This document shows, piece after piece, positions 8,968 through 18,404 of a stretch of DNA of 64,000 nucleotides (positions are counted from its first letter, which is position 1; every line of letters starts with the position of its first letter). The position numbers and the translations under genes were made by a program. The notes below the pieces were generated by a model that was not told the DNA's origin, did not search any database, and worked only from the letters and a program-made list of their open reading frames with translations. This DNA comes from Hafnia alvei (GTDB lineage Bacteria; Pseudomonadota; Gammaproteobacteria; Enterobacterales; Enterobacteriaceae), in NCBI RefSeq assembly GCF_964063325.1, contig NZ_OZ061315.1, positions 992,001 through 1,056,000 on the forward strand. Direction: 5' to 3'.

Positions 8968-9924
8968 ATGTCGTGGGAGACGTGGAGTTTTGCCTTTGGT
9001 GTTACGGTGCCCAATTTACTGATGTTGCTGCTGGGCGTTGTGCTGCGCCGGTTTCGTCTATTAGATGATGCTTTCTGCGATGGCGCTACCCGTCTGGTGT
9101 TTAATCTCTCACTTCCTTGTCTGCTCTTTTTCAGCATTGCTACCAATCATTCGACGCTTGGCAATAATTTAGCTTTTGTTGTTTATGGGGGCGTGGCAAC
9201 AGTGGTGAGCTTCTTGCTGCTGGAATTGGTTGCACTCAAATTGGTGAAAGAGCCGCGTGAGCGAGGTATTTTCGTTCAGGGTGGTTTTCGTGCGAATACC
9301 GCTATTGTAGGTTTAGCCTATTGTGCCAGCGCTTATGGTAGCGAAGGGGTTGCCGTTGGGTCGATGTATATGGCTGTAACCGTGATCCTGTTTAACGTGC
9401 TTTCAGTGGTCACCTTGACCAGAACATTGAGCTCAGACGGCCAGCAGAAAATCAGCTGGGGTAAGATATTACGCGGAGTTATAACCAACCCGCTGATCAT
9501 CGGCATTGTTCTTGGACTATGCTATTCGCTGACCAAACTACCGGTTCCAGAAGTCTTGTCCTCAACCGGGAAATTTATTTCATCGATGGCGCTACCGTTG
9601 GCGTTGCTGTGTACCGGAGCAAGTATCGATTGGCATGCCATGTTCAGCTCTTCTAACGTGGCTGGCTATTCTAGTGCGGCTAAGTTAATTGCCGTCCCAG
9701 TACTTATGACGTTGGGCGGCTGGCTGTTTGGGTTTCGTGGTGTGACGTTGGGGGTTATTTTCTTGTTCACTTCCACGCCAACCGCCGCAGCTAGCTACGT
9801 AATGACGAGAGCGATGGGCGGAAATGCAACCTTAGCGGCTAATATTATTGCGATTACTACCGTAGGATCTTTTTTCACCACGGCGCTGGGGCTTTATTTT
9901 CTACGCGGCTGGGGTGTTATTTAG
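8968..9924 (+). CDS. AEC-family transporter (auxin efflux carrier type)
   Basis: Integral membrane protein of about 318 residues with ten predicted hydrophobic segments in the two five-helix halves typical of AEC carriers. The family includes E. coli YfdV and malonate carriers, and exports or imports organic acids. The substrate is not evident here. I prefer the ATG at 8968 (MSWETW) over the in-frame TTG at 8962 because AAGGA at 8956-8960 is then correctly spaced. yfgJ follows after nine bases, so the two may be co-transcribed. A functional partner is not seen. Confidence 0.82.
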   Translation: MSWETWSFAFGVTVPNLLMLLLGVVLRRFRLLDDAFCDGATRLVFNLSLPCLLFFSIATNHSTLGNNLAFVVYGGVATVVSFLLLELVALKLVKEPRERGIFVQGGFRANTAIVGLAYCASAYGSEGVAVGSMYMAVTVILFNVLSVVTLTRTLSSDGQQKISWGKILRGVITNPLIIGIVLGLCYSLTKLPVPEVLSSTGKFISSMALPLALLCTGASIDWHAMFSSSNVAGYSSAAKLIAVPVLMTLGGWLFGFRGVTLGVIFLFTSTPTAAASYVMTRAMGGNATLAANIIAITTVGSFFTTALGLYFLRGWGVI

Positions 9925-9933
9925 GAGGTTTAA

Positions 9934-10158
9934 ATGGACGTGTTTTGTCCGAAGTGTCAGCATGAAATGGCGTGGCGGCAGGGCGATTATTTTTGTCAGC
10001 ATTGCCAGCAAACCTACCAGCAACGTGTTGAGTGTCCAGATTGTGGTAAGCCACTTCAGGAATTGAAAGCCTGTGGCTCCGTTGACTATTTTTGCCCGAA
10101 CGGTCATGGAATGATTTCCAAGAAACGCGTGGTATTTAGCTACGCGGTTAAAGCGTAA
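9934..10158 (+). CDS. yfgJ: Zinc-ribbon protein YfgJ (DUF1407)
   Basis: A 74-residue cysteine-rich protein with three CxxC-type knuckles (CPKC, CQHC, CPDC) and a fourth cysteine pair in KACGSVDYFC, ending in GHGMISKKRV. The C-terminal half is nearly the same as E. coli YfgJ. It is expected to bind zinc in the rubredoxin-like ribbon manner. Biochemical function is unknown. Its position near der also matches E. coli, although here an AEC gene is between them. GGAGG (9924-9928) is a good ribosome binding site. Confidence 0.9.
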   Translation: MDVFCPKCQHEMAWRQGDYFCQHCQQTYQQRVECPDCGKPLQELKACGSVDYFCPNGHGMISKKRVVFSYAVKA

Positions 10159-10190
10159 ATTTTAAACTAGGCGCATCCGTGCGCCTAGCT
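10158..10190 (-). terminator. Terminator between converging yfgJ and malY
   Basis: Perfect nine-pair stem CTAGGCGCA/TGCGCCTAG (10167-10175 with 10180-10188) and a four-base loop. Read on the minus strand it is followed by TTTAAAATTT, which suits malY; it may act in both directions. Confidence 0.65.
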
Positions 10191-10212
10191 TACGCTAGCT
10201 CGGTTTGGCTCC

Positions 10213-11400
10213 CTACACGCGGTGCCTTTGAACAAAACCTTCCAGACGAGCCATCGCTTGTTCAATAAGCGCTTTCGGCGTGCCAAAATTAATGCGGATA
10301 TAGAGCTCACCGTTTTGTACGTAGTGCGTGCCATCTTCAACAACTACGCCGGTTTCATGAGCCAGCCGATGTGTAAAATCATAGGCACTCATTCCTGTTG
10401 CGCTAACGTCAATCCACGCGAGATACGATGACTCGGAACGCATCATCTTTAATGTTGGTAGGCGCTCACTAATGAACTCATAAAGATAACGTTCGTTTTC
10501 AGCTAAGTAGCTATTCAAGGCTTTTAGCCAGTCCAATCCTTGCGTATAGGCATAAATTAATCCCCATACGCCGAACATATTCGGCGAGGTAATTGAGTTT
10601 TTCTCTAGCTGCTGACGAAAACGTGCACGTAATTCTTCATCGGGAATAATGCTATAAGAAGTCTTAAGCCCGCCGAGATTAAAGGCCTTATTGGGGGAGG
10701 TGAGCAGAATAAGATTATCTGCATGCGCACAGCCCTCATTTAAGGCATTGATGAAGGTGCCGTGCAGAATATGCTCAGCGTGAACTTCATCAATAACTAA
10801 TATCACCTGATACTTTTGGCACAGTTCAGACACCCGACGGATCTCTGTCGCCGTCCAAATTCTTCCTGATGGATTGTGCGGTGAGCAAAACAGGTAGAGT
10901 TTTGGCTGGTGCTCTTTTATCTGCTGCTCTAATTTTTCGAAATCGAGCTGATAGCGCTGATTTACGGCAACCAGAGGATTGGCTATTACGCGTACTTTTT
11001 GGCGCTCTGCCGCCAATGCAAAGGGATCGTACACCGGCGTGTTCATGAGAATAGCATCGCCTGCGTTGCAGAATGCCTGAATGGTATAGTGCAGCGTTGA
11101 GACTGTGCCATAGGTGAGCGTGATCCACTCTCGTGCAATATCTGCATTATGCTGCTTAGCTTGAAAATCGATGACGGCCTGATAGAACTCATCAAAGCAA
11201 TAGGTATAGCCGAAAGTACCGTGCTCAACGATTTGGCGCAGTCCTGCGATGATCTCCGGTGGCGATTTAAAATCCATGTCAGCAATCCACATGGGAATAA
11301 AATCTTTTGGCACAGCCCCAAAGCGTGAGCAGACGTAGTCATAATCCCACTTGCGGCATTTATCAACGCTACGATCGATAATCTCATCAAAATTATACAT
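10213..11400 (-). CDS. malY: MalY-type PLP-dependent cystathionine beta-lyase / aminotransferase
   Basis: Fold-type I PLP enzyme of the MalY/PatB family, 395 residues (E. coli MalY has 390). These proteins cleave C-S bonds of cystathionine and, in E. coli, MalY also restrains the activator MalT. The PLP lysine lies in the SPNKAFNLGGLKTSY segment, and FCSPHNPSGR and VIDEVHAEH are the cofactor motifs. It follows the malX-like gene after 14 bases on the same strand, reproducing the E. coli malX-malY operon. No malI repressor or malT is in the window, so the regulatory role is inferred only. Confidence 0.9.
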   Translation of the reverse strand: MYNFDEIIDRSVDKCRKWDYDYVCSRFGAVPKDFIPMWIADMDFKSPPEIIAGLRQIVEHGTFGYTYCFDEFYQAVIDFQAKQHNADIAREWITLTYGTVSTLHYTIQAFCNAGDAILMNTPVYDPFALAAERQKVRVIANPLVAVNQRYQLDFEKLEQQIKEHQPKLYLFCSPHNPSGRIWTATEIRRVSELCQKYQVILVIDEVHAEHILHGTFINALNEGCAHADNLILLTSPNKAFNLGGLKTSYSIIPDEELRARFRQQLEKNSITSPNMFGVWGLIYAYTQGLDWLKALNSYLAENERYLYEFISERLPTLKMMRSESSYLAWIDVSATGMSAYDFTHRLAHETGVVVEDGTHYVQNGELYIRINFGTPKALIEQAMARLEGFVQRHRV

Positions 11401-11414
11401 ACGGTTCCCTTGGG

Positions 11415-12986
11415 CTAAATTAATGCTTCAATGCCGGTTTTAACGCTTTGTACCTGTGGGCCGATAATAACCTGTAGGCTATGGCTATCGAGAACCACGA
11501 CGGCAAGTGCGCCTGCTTTCTTTAATATATCTTTATTGATAAGCGCCATATCTTTTACCACCAAGCGCAAGCGAGTGATGCAGTTATCTAAAGAGTCGAT
11601 ATTATCTTTGCCACCCAACGCCGAGAGAATTAACTCGGGATCGTATTTGGAGCCTTTCTTCTTTTCAGCTTTCTGTTCTGCTTTCGCAGTCACGCTGATG
11701 TCATCATCTTCTCTGCCCGGTGTTTTAATATCGTGTTTGAGGATATACCAACGAAATACAAAGAAATAAATCGCAAACCAAATAATGCCAACTGGGAATA
11801 TGAGATGCCACTTTGTTGCCGTTCCTTGCATGATACCGAATATTAATAAGTCTAATATCCCACCGTCGGTATTCCCTATGGTAACACCTAAAAGTGCCAT
11901 AACCATAAGCGCTAGACCCGACATGATAACGTGGAAGACATATAAGAAAGGTGCAATAAATAAGAATAAGAACTCAATCGGCTCTGATATGCCTGTTACT
12001 ACGGAAACTAAAACACCAGAAAGTAAAAGTCCTTTTATAATTGGTCTATTTTCAGGCTTAGCGGTACGGTAAATAGCATAAGCAACAGCAGGTAGGCCAA
12101 AGATAAAGGTTGGCATAAAGCCTTGAGAGAGAAACGCCGTTACATGTGGACTAAATGGCAAGCCGGCCTTTAGTTCAGCATAGAAAATATTAAGGGCTCC
12201 TGATATTTCTTGCCCGCCGACGAATTCGGTGCCACCTGCCGGTGTGAATCTTACCATGGCTAATAAAATATGGTGTAAGCCAAATGGTTTTAATAATAGA
12301 ACGCCGACGCCATATAAGAATGGGCCAAATACGTTAGTGCTCTGAATTAATCGCCCAATGGCAGTGATGCCGATGGCAACATATTCCCACAAAAATGGAA
12401 TGATCAGCCCAACGATAGAGAGCGTGAGTGCTGTGATGATTGGTACAAAGCGGATGCCGCTAAAAAAGGCAAAAGCATCATGGAGTTGCGTATCTTGAAA
12501 ACGCTCATGCAAGAAATAGGTAATAACCCCAACAACAATCCCGCCGAGAACGCCCATTTCAAGCGACTGAATACCTAATACCATGGCCTGCCCAGCTTGC
12601 TTCATATGTGCTGCATCGGCAAGTTGATGACTACTCATAAGATAATAATTAATAGAAAGGTTCATTATCATATAGCCAACAAAACCAGAAAATGCGCCAA
12701 TGGCTTTATTACGCTTAGCAAGACCTAATGGAATTGCCATTGCAAACATAATAGGTAAGTAAGTGAATGCGAACCCACCCACGGTTGCAACAAATCCAAA
12801 CGTTAGCTGAACTAATTCATTGCCTAAAAATGGAAAGCTTTTGATGGTAGAGGGACTAGTAATTGAACTTCCGACGCCTAATAACAAACCCATAAAGGCC
12901 AATAACGAAACGGGAAACATAAAAGTCTTTCCTAGACTTTGAAAAAATTCCCATAACCTTGACTTAAAAGATTTTGTGTCCGACAT
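11415..12986 (-). CDS. malX: PTS glucose/maltose-type EIICB component MalX
   Basis: Permease of the glucose-glucoside PTS superfamily: an EIIC membrane domain (about residues 10-420, including ISEPIEFLFLFIAP) followed by a linker and an EIIB domain with the phosphorylatable cysteine in LDNCITRLR near the C-terminus. No EIIA is fused, so it would use a shared EIIA such as Crr. I start it at ATG 12986 (MSDTKSFK) with GGGAG upstream. The open frame extends 14 codons further without homology. Length 523 versus 530 in E. coli MalX. Confidence 0.9.
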   Translation of the reverse strand: MSDTKSFKSRLWEFFQSLGKTFMFPVSLLAFMGLLLGVGSSITSPSTIKSFPFLGNELVQLTFGFVATVGGFAFTYLPIMFAMAIPLGLAKRNKAIGAFSGFVGYMIMNLSINYYLMSSHQLADAAHMKQAGQAMVLGIQSLEMGVLGGIVVGVITYFLHERFQDTQLHDAFAFFSGIRFVPIITALTLSIVGLIIPFLWEYVAIGITAIGRLIQSTNVFGPFLYGVGVLLLKPFGLHHILLAMVRFTPAGGTEFVGGQEISGALNIFYAELKAGLPFSPHVTAFLSQGFMPTFIFGLPAVAYAIYRTAKPENRPIIKGLLLSGVLVSVVTGISEPIEFLFLFIAPFLYVFHVIMSGLALMVMALLGVTIGNTDGGILDLLIFGIMQGTATKWHLIFPVGIIWFAIYFFVFRWYILKHDIKTPGREDDDISVTAKAEQKAEKKKGSKYDPELILSALGGKDNIDSLDNCITRLRLVVKDMALINKDILKKAGALAVVVLDSHSLQVIIGPQVQSVKTGIEALI

Positions 12987-13362
12987 GTGGGCACTCCCAA
13001 TAAACAGGTAATGATAATAAACCGCCATTATTAAAAACGAATGGTGATAATGTTTTATCTGTGAACTAGGAGATATTTAATAAATATGATGATCCCCTAA
13101 TAGCCTTAATGGGCTGTGAGGAATTAAAACAAAGCGGGTGTTTATAGAATGCACTGAGGATCACAGTTTTATTTTGCATCGATTTCACGCCATTTAGCTT
13201 TCGATTCATAACCAATCAAAAGCAAAGTGAAATTTAAATGCGTTGTTTTTATCTATAAAGCAAGGAAGGGATGACAGAATAACGAAAGTGGGTATAAACA
13301 GGATTCAGGTCACCGCTTTTATTATGCGAAGTGACCTACATCACAGAACTCACTATTTAGGC
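12987..13362. other. malX upstream region, no gene seen
   Basis: A 376-base AT-rich stretch between the end of xseA and malX. It holds two CRP-like sequences, one good (13330-13345) and one weak (13150-13165, TGCAC-N6-TCACA). There is no malI gene or other coding frame I can support; the 70-codon plus-strand frame at 13243-13455 runs antisense into xseA. Confidence 0.5.
13330..13345 (-). promoter_or_regulatory. CRP-like operator upstream of malX
   Basis: AGTGA-N6-TCACA, nine of ten matches to the CRP consensus half-sites. It is about 345 bases upstream of the malX start, so either a long leader exists or the site serves another transcript. Carbon-catabolite control of a PTS permease gene would be expected. 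Confidence 0.45.
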
Positions 13363-14739
13363 CTACGAGTCATGTTTCACGTTACGCTTTTTAGGCAGTG
13401 TTGCGATGGATGTCACGGTGCTTTCGACCCACCCGTCTTGCACTCGGGTTTTTAACAGATCGCCATGAGTCACCTGCTTAATGCTTTTCAGCACGCCGCC
13501 GCTTGGTGGCTGCGTCACGCTAAATCCGCGCGCTAGCGTTGCAAGTGGGCTAACGCCTTCTAACTGCGAACAGAGTGCGCCAAAGCGTTCACGATTGCCG
13601 CTAAGCTGGCGTTGGACGAGTAATTCCAGCCGGTTGTGAAGCTGCTCGATGCGCTGTTGATGGCGCTGGATGCGTACAGAAGGCTGCTGTTGATTTAGGC
13701 GCTGATTGGCACGTTCTTGCTGGCGCTCCGCCAGGCGCAGGCGCGTTTGCACCGCTTCGTCCAAACGGCGGCGTAGCTTAATCAGCAATGTGTGCTGGCG
13801 TGCCAGACGTAGCTGTGGATGCTGCTGCTGTAAACGATGATTCAAGCGAGTGAAGCGCTGCTGATGCCGAGCAAGATAATAATCCATCGCCATTTCCATG
13901 CGCTGCTGCTGTGAAAGCATTTGGCGCATGAGCTCGGTTTGATTGCGGCTGACTAATTCTGCGGCCGCGGACGGCGTTGGCGCTCGCAGATCGCCAACGA
14001 AATCAGCGATAGTGACATCGGTTTCATGGCCAACGGCGCTTACGATAGGGATTAGGCTGGCAAAAATAGCCTGCGCCACGCGCTCATCATTAAAGCTCCA
14101 TAAATCCTCAAGCGAGCCACCGCCACGACCGACAATCAGCACATCACACTCTTTACGCTGGTTGGCTAATTCAATGGCGCGCACAATTTGCATTGGTGCA
14201 TCTGCGCCTTGAACGGCGGTCGGGTAAATGACGACTGGCAGAGACGGATCGCGTCGTTTTAATACGTTAAGGATATCGTGCAGCGCGGCACCGCTTGATG
14301 AAGTCACAACGCCCACGCAGTGGGCTGGCGACGGTAATGGTTTCTTGTGGGCAGGATCGAACAGACCCTCTTCCTGTAAGCGTTGCTTCAACTGCTCAAA
14401 TTGCTGTTGCAGCAAACCATCACCGGCGGGCTGCATACTTTCAGCAATCAGTTGGTAATCCCCACGCGGCTCGTACAGCGTGATGGTGGCACGCATCAAA
14501 ATCTGCTGACCGTTTTGCGGGCGGAAAGTGACCCGGCGGTTGCTATTGCGGAACATCGCGCAGCGAACCTGAGCACGATCGTCTTTCAGCGTGAAGTACC
14601 AATGGCCCGATGAAGGCTGAGATAAATTGGAGATTTCGCCTGATAACCAGATCTGCCCCATTTCCATTTCTAACAGCTGACGGACGGTCTGATTTAACCG
14701 GCTAACGGTAAAAATTGGTGGGGAAGATAGCAGCGACAT
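13363..14739 (-). CDS. xseA: Exodeoxyribonuclease VII large subunit XseA
   Basis: Catalytic subunit of the single-strand-specific exonuclease VII, which works with several copies of XseB. 458 residues (E. coli 456). An N-terminal OB-fold (about residues 8-105, GEISNLSQPSSGHWYFTLKD) is followed by the catalytic Rossmann-like domain with GRGGGSLEDLW and GHETDVTIADFVGDLRAPTPSAAAE motifs, and then a long Gln/Arg-rich coiled coil that forms the stalk. It is divergent from guaB, as in E. coli. Confidence 0.96.
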   Translation of the reverse strand: MSLLSSPPIFTVSRLNQTVRQLLEMEMGQIWLSGEISNLSQPSSGHWYFTLKDDRAQVRCAMFRNSNRRVTFRPQNGQQILMRATITLYEPRGDYQLIAESMQPAGDGLLQQQFEQLKQRLQEEGLFDPAHKKPLPSPAHCVGVVTSSSGAALHDILNVLKRRDPSLPVVIYPTAVQGADAPMQIVRAIELANQRKECDVLIVGRGGGSLEDLWSFNDERVAQAIFASLIPIVSAVGHETDVTIADFVGDLRAPTPSAAAELVSRNQTELMRQMLSQQQRMEMAMDYYLARHQQRFTRLNHRLQQQHPQLRLARQHTLLIKLRRRLDEAVQTRLRLAERQQERANQRLNQQQPSVRIQRHQQRIEQLHNRLELLVQRQLSGNRERFGALCSQLEGVSPLATLARGFSVTQPPSGGVLKSIKQVTHGDLLKTRVQDGWVESTVTSIATLPKKRNVKHDS

Positions 14740-14831
14740 GTGACGTAGATCAAACTCTAAATCAAGGTGTTAATCAGTCGATACTACATGCTTGAATGAC
14801 CTTCGCAAGACTTTTTTATAAAAAGTACTGG

Positions 14832-14857
14832 AGGCAACCGTTTTCGGCCTGTATAAT
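14832..14857 (+). promoter_or_regulatory. guaB promoter with PurR-type operator
   Basis: Bases 14832-14847 match 13 of 16 positions of the PurR consensus (core GCAACCGTTTTCG). They overlap the -35 region of a promoter whose -10 is a perfect TATAAT at 14852-14857. Purine repression of guaBA is known in E. coli. Confidence 0.72.
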
Positions 14858-14909
14858 GCCGCGGCAATATTAAATCTATTTGATTTACCACTCTGGTGAG
14901 ATATTGCCC

Positions 14910-16376
14910 ATGCTACGTATCGTAAAAGAAGCCCTAACGTTTGATGACGTTCTCTTAGTTCCAGCCCATTCTACCGTTCTGCCAAACACTGCCGATCTTA
15001 GCACTCAGCTGACTTCATCCATTCGTATGAATATCCCAATGCTGTCTGCGGCAATGGACACCGTTACCGAGGCGCGCCTCGCGATTGCCTTGGCACAGGA
15101 AGGCGGTATTGGTTTCATCCACAAAAACATGTCTATTGAGCGTCAGGCTGAAGAAGTTCGCCGCGTCAAAAAACATGAAAGCGGCGTGGTAAAAGATCCT
15201 CAAACGGTGACGCCAACCACCACTCTGCGCGAAGTGAAAGAGCTGACCGAGCGTAATGGTTTTGCGGGTTATCCAGTCGTTACTGACGATCTGGAACTGG
15301 TTGGTATCATCACAGGTCGTGACGTGCGCTTTGTTACCGATTTAGAACAGCCTGTTACTGCGGTAATGACGCCGAAAGAGCGTTTGGTTACCGTGAAAGA
15401 AGGTGAGGCTCGCGAAGTTGTTCTGCAGCGCATGCACGAAAAACGTGTGGAAAAAGCGTTGGTTGTCGATGAAAACTTCCACCTGTGCGGCATGATCACC
15501 GTTAAAGATTTCCAGAAAGCAGAGCGCAAACCTAACGCTTGTAAAGATGAGCATGGCCGTCTGCGCGTAGGTGCTGCGGTTGGTGCTGGTGCAGGCAACG
15601 AAGAGCGCATTGCAGCGCTGGTTGAAGCCGGCGTTGACGTACTGCTGATTGACTCTTCCCACGGCCATTCTGAAGGCGTGTTACAGCGTATTCGCGAAAC
15701 TCGCGCTAAATTCCCTGACCTGCAAATTATCGGCGGCAACGTGGCTACGGCTGCGGGCGCTAGAGCATTGGCTGAAGCCGGTGTGAACGCGGTTAAAGTG
15801 GGTATCGGCCCTGGTTCTATTTGTACTACACGTATTGTTACCGGCGTTGGTGTTCCACAGATCACCGCCGTTTCCGACGCCGTTGAAGCGCTGGAAGGTA
15901 CCGGTATTCCTGTTATCGCCGATGGCGGTATCCGTTTCTCCGGTGATATCGCGAAAGCACTGGCCGCTGGCGCAAGCTGCGTCATGGTGGGGGGGATGCT
16001 GGCAGGTACCGAAGAATCCCCTGGTGAGATCGAACTGTACCAAGGTCGTTCATTCAAATCATATCGCGGTATGGGTTCACTGGGCGCGATGTCTAAAGGT
16101 TCTTCTGACCGTTACTTCCAGAGCGATAACGCTGCCGACAAACTGGTTCCTGAAGGTATCGAAGGCCGCGTAGCTTACAAAGGTCACCTGAAAGCGATTA
16201 TCCATCAGCAAATGGGCGGTCTACGCTCATGCATGGGTTTGACAGGCTGTGCAACCATTGATGAACTGCGTACCAAAGCTGAATTTGTTCGCATCAGCGG
16301 AGCAGGGATTCAAGAAAGCCACGTTCACGATGTGACCATCACCAAAGAGTCACCGAACTACCGCATGGGTTCGTAA
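14910..16376 (+). CDS. guaB: Inosine-5'-monophosphate dehydrogenase GuaB
   Basis: Oxidises IMP to XMP with NAD, the committed step to GMP. The ATG at 14910 has GGTGAG upstream and gives 488 residues, exactly the E. coli length; the frame also opens ten codons earlier without homology. TIM-barrel core with inserted tandem CBS domains (about residues 93-205). The catalytic cysteine lies in GPGSICTTR, and GGIRFSGD and YRGMGSLGAM are the phosphate and flap segments. Followed by guaA after 104 bases containing a GC-rich stem-loop. Confidence 0.97.
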   Translation: MLRIVKEALTFDDVLLVPAHSTVLPNTADLSTQLTSSIRMNIPMLSAAMDTVTEARLAIALAQEGGIGFIHKNMSIERQAEEVRRVKKHESGVVKDPQTVTPTTTLREVKELTERNGFAGYPVVTDDLELVGIITGRDVRFVTDLEQPVTAVMTPKERLVTVKEGEAREVVLQRMHEKRVEKALVVDENFHLCGMITVKDFQKAERKPNACKDEHGRLRVGAAVGAGAGNEERIAALVEAGVDVLLIDSSHGHSEGVLQRIRETRAKFPDLQIIGGNVATAAGARALAEAGVNAVKVGIGPGSICTTRIVTGVGVPQITAVSDAVEALEGTGIPVIADGGIRFSGDIAKALAAGASCVMVGGMLAGTEESPGEIELYQGRSFKSYRGMGSLGAMSKGSSDRYFQSDNAADKLVPEGIEGRVAYKGHLKAIIHQQMGGLRSCMGLTGCATIDELRTKAEFVRISGAGIQESHVHDVTITKESPNYRMGS

Positions 16377-16387
16377 TATCTCTACAG

Positions 16388-16418
16388 GCGGCGAGGGCGC
16401 AAAGCTGTTTCTCGCCGC
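16388..16418 (+). other. guaB-guaA intercistronic stem-loop
   Basis: Eight-pair stem GCGGCGAG/CTCGCCGC (16388-16395 with 16411-16418) with a 15-base loop and no T-run. Probably an mRNA processing or stability hairpin inside the guaBA transcript. Confidence 0.4.
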
Positions 16419-16480
16419 TCAATATTCAGTGACCTATTTTCGTTTTTTTTGGCTATTTATTTTTCTAAACAAGGCCTGAC

Positions 16481-18058
16481 ATGACTCAAAATATTCATAA
16501 GCATCGCATTCTGATTCTGGATTTCGGCTCCCAATACACTCAGCTTCTGGCACGCCGCGTACGTGAGATCGGCGTATATTGCGAGCTGTGGGCATGGGAT
16601 GTTACCGAAGAGCAGATCCGTGAATTCAACCCAAGCGGTATTATTCTGTCCGGTGGCCCTGAAAGTACGACTGAAAACAACAGCCCACGTGCGCCAGAAT
16701 ATGTCTTTACTGCCGGTGTGCCTGTATTCGGCGTATGTTACGGCATGCAGACCATGGCGATGCAGCTGGGTGGCCATGTAGAAAGCTCAAACGAACGCGA
16801 ATTTGGCTATGCGCAGGTTGAAGTGACCGCGCACAGCAAAATGTTTGACGATATCAAAGACTCTCTGACTAAAGACGGCACTCCAGTGCTGGACGTTTGG
16901 ATGAGCCATGGCGATAAAGTTACCGCTATTCCTTCCGATTTTGTCACCGTTGCCAGCACTGAAACCTGTCCTTACGCCATTATGGCGAATGACGAAAAAC
17001 GCTTCTACGGCGTTCAGTTCCATCCTGAAGTGACTCATACTCATCAGGGCCAGCGCATGCTGGAGCGTTTCATTCTGGATATCTGTGGCTGTGAAGCGCT
17101 GTGGACGCCAGCAACGATCATCGAAGATGCGGTGGTACGTCTGCGTGAACAAGTGGGCGAGGATGAAGTGATCCTAGGCCTGTCTGGCGGCGTTGACTCT
17201 TCTGTGACCGCGCTGCTGTTGCATCGTGCCATCGGTAAACGTTTGACCTGTGTATTCGTTGATAATGGTCTGCTGCGCTTGAACGAAGGTGAGCAGGTTA
17301 TGGATATGTTCGGCGATAAGTTCGGCTTGAATATCATCCACGTTAAGGCAGAAGAGCGCTTCCTGAGCGCGCTGTCTGGCATCAGCGATCCTGAAGCTAA
17401 ACGTAAAACCATTGGCCGCGTATTTGTTGAAGTTTTTGATGAAGAAGCGTGTAAACAGCCAGGCGTTAAGTGGTTGGCACAGGGTACTATCTACCCAGAC
17501 GTGATCGAATCTGCAGCGTCAGCAACGGGCAAAGCGCACGTGATTAAGTCTCACCATAACGTGGGCGGCCTGCCAAAAGAGATGAAGCTGGGTCTGGTTG
17601 AACCGCTGAAAGAGCTCTTTAAAGATGAAGTGCGCAAGATCGGTTTGGAACTGGGCCTGCCATACGACATGCTGTATCGCCATCCGTTCCCTGGTCCTGG
17701 TTTAGGCGTACGTGTGCTGGGCGAAGTGAAGAAAGAGTACTGCGATCTACTGCGTCGTGCGGATGCTATCTTCATCGAAGAACTGCACAAAGCGGACCTG
17801 TACAACAAAGTGAGTCAGGCATTCACCGTGTTCCTGCCGGTTCGTTCCGTTGGCGTGATGGGTGATGGCCGTAAATACGACTGGGTTGTCTCTCTGCGTG
17901 CGGTAGAAACTATCGACTTCATGACTGCGCATTGGGCACATCTGCCATACGATTTCCTTGGCCGCGTGTCTAACCGCATTATCAATGAAGTCAACGGCAT
18001 TTCCCGCGTGGTGTATGACATTTCCGGCAAACCACCGGCTACCATTGAGTGGGAATAA
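16481..18058 (+). CDS. guaA: GMP synthase (glutamine-hydrolysing) GuaA
   Basis: Aminates XMP to GMP using glutamine and ATP. 525 residues, same as E. coli. The N-terminal class I glutamine amidotransferase domain has the nucleophile in GVCYGMQ and the His/Glu pair in QFHPEVTH. The ATP pyrophosphatase domain starts with the P-loop GLSGGVDSS, and the C-terminal dimerisation domain ends in PPATIEWE. It is the second gene of guaBA and is closed by a strong terminator. Confidence 0.97.
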   Translation: MTQNIHKHRILILDFGSQYTQLLARRVREIGVYCELWAWDVTEEQIREFNPSGIILSGGPESTTENNSPRAPEYVFTAGVPVFGVCYGMQTMAMQLGGHVESSNEREFGYAQVEVTAHSKMFDDIKDSLTKDGTPVLDVWMSHGDKVTAIPSDFVTVASTETCPYAIMANDEKRFYGVQFHPEVTHTHQGQRMLERFILDICGCEALWTPATIIEDAVVRLREQVGEDEVILGLSGGVDSSVTALLLHRAIGKRLTCVFVDNGLLRLNEGEQVMDMFGDKFGLNIIHVKAEERFLSALSGISDPEAKRKTIGRVFVEVFDEEACKQPGVKWLAQGTIYPDVIESAASATGKAHVIKSHHNVGGLPKEMKLGLVEPLKELFKDEVRKIGLELGLPYDMLYRHPFPGPGLGVRVLGEVKKEYCDLLRRADAIFIEELHKADLYNKVSQAFTVFLPVRSVGVMGDGRKYDWVVSLRAVETIDFMTAHWAHLPYDFLGRVSNRIINEVNGISRVVYDISGKPPATIEWE

Positions 18059-18096
18059 TCGTTTAAGGATTATTTTTCGCTAATGGGTAAACACTA

Positions 18097-18122
18097 AACC
18101 TCGCTACGGCGGGGTTTTTTTA
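18097..18122 (+). terminator. Intrinsic terminator after guaA
   Basis: AACCTCGC (18097-18104) pairs with GCGGGGTT (18109-18116), one wobble, loop TACG, followed by a run of T. Confidence 0.8.
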
Positions 18123-18228
18123 TGTCTAATTATCTGAGTTTTTACCAAGTTGTGGATGGCGGTCTATGCTTAATGTTGTGTCTCATCAAGATGATGGGAA
18201 TTCATTAACACAATTTAAGGAGAGTGAG

Positions 18229-18387
18229 ATGGGATTTTGGCGAATTGTTTTCACCATTATATTGCCACCGCTAGGGGTGTTGTTAGACAAAGGGGTTGGT
18301 GGTGCTTTTCTGCTAAATATTATCTTAACGCTGCTAGGGTATATTCCGGGGCTTATCCATGCGTTCTGGATCCAAACACGTGATTAA
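18229..18387 (+). CDS. yqaE: YqaE/PMP3-family small membrane protein
   Basis: A 52-residue protein with two membrane helices separated by a short loop, almost identical along its length to E. coli YqaE (ends in GLIHAFWIQTRD). The PMP3 family contains stress-induced membrane peptides linked to membrane potential and salt tolerance; exact function is unresolved. I start at ATG 18229 because AAGGAGA lies at 18217-18223; the open frame begins 21 codons earlier but without a ribosome binding site or homology. Confidence 0.9.
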   Translation: MGFWRIVFTIILPPLGVLLDKGVGGAFLLNIILTLLGYIPGLIHAFWIQTRD

Positions 18388-18404
18388 AATGAACGATATT
18401 TAGT

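Noticed and set aside
15269..16057. 262-codon minus-strand frame inside guaB
   Set aside because: Antisense shadow of a strongly conserved enzyme gene, with no homology or ribosome binding site of its own.
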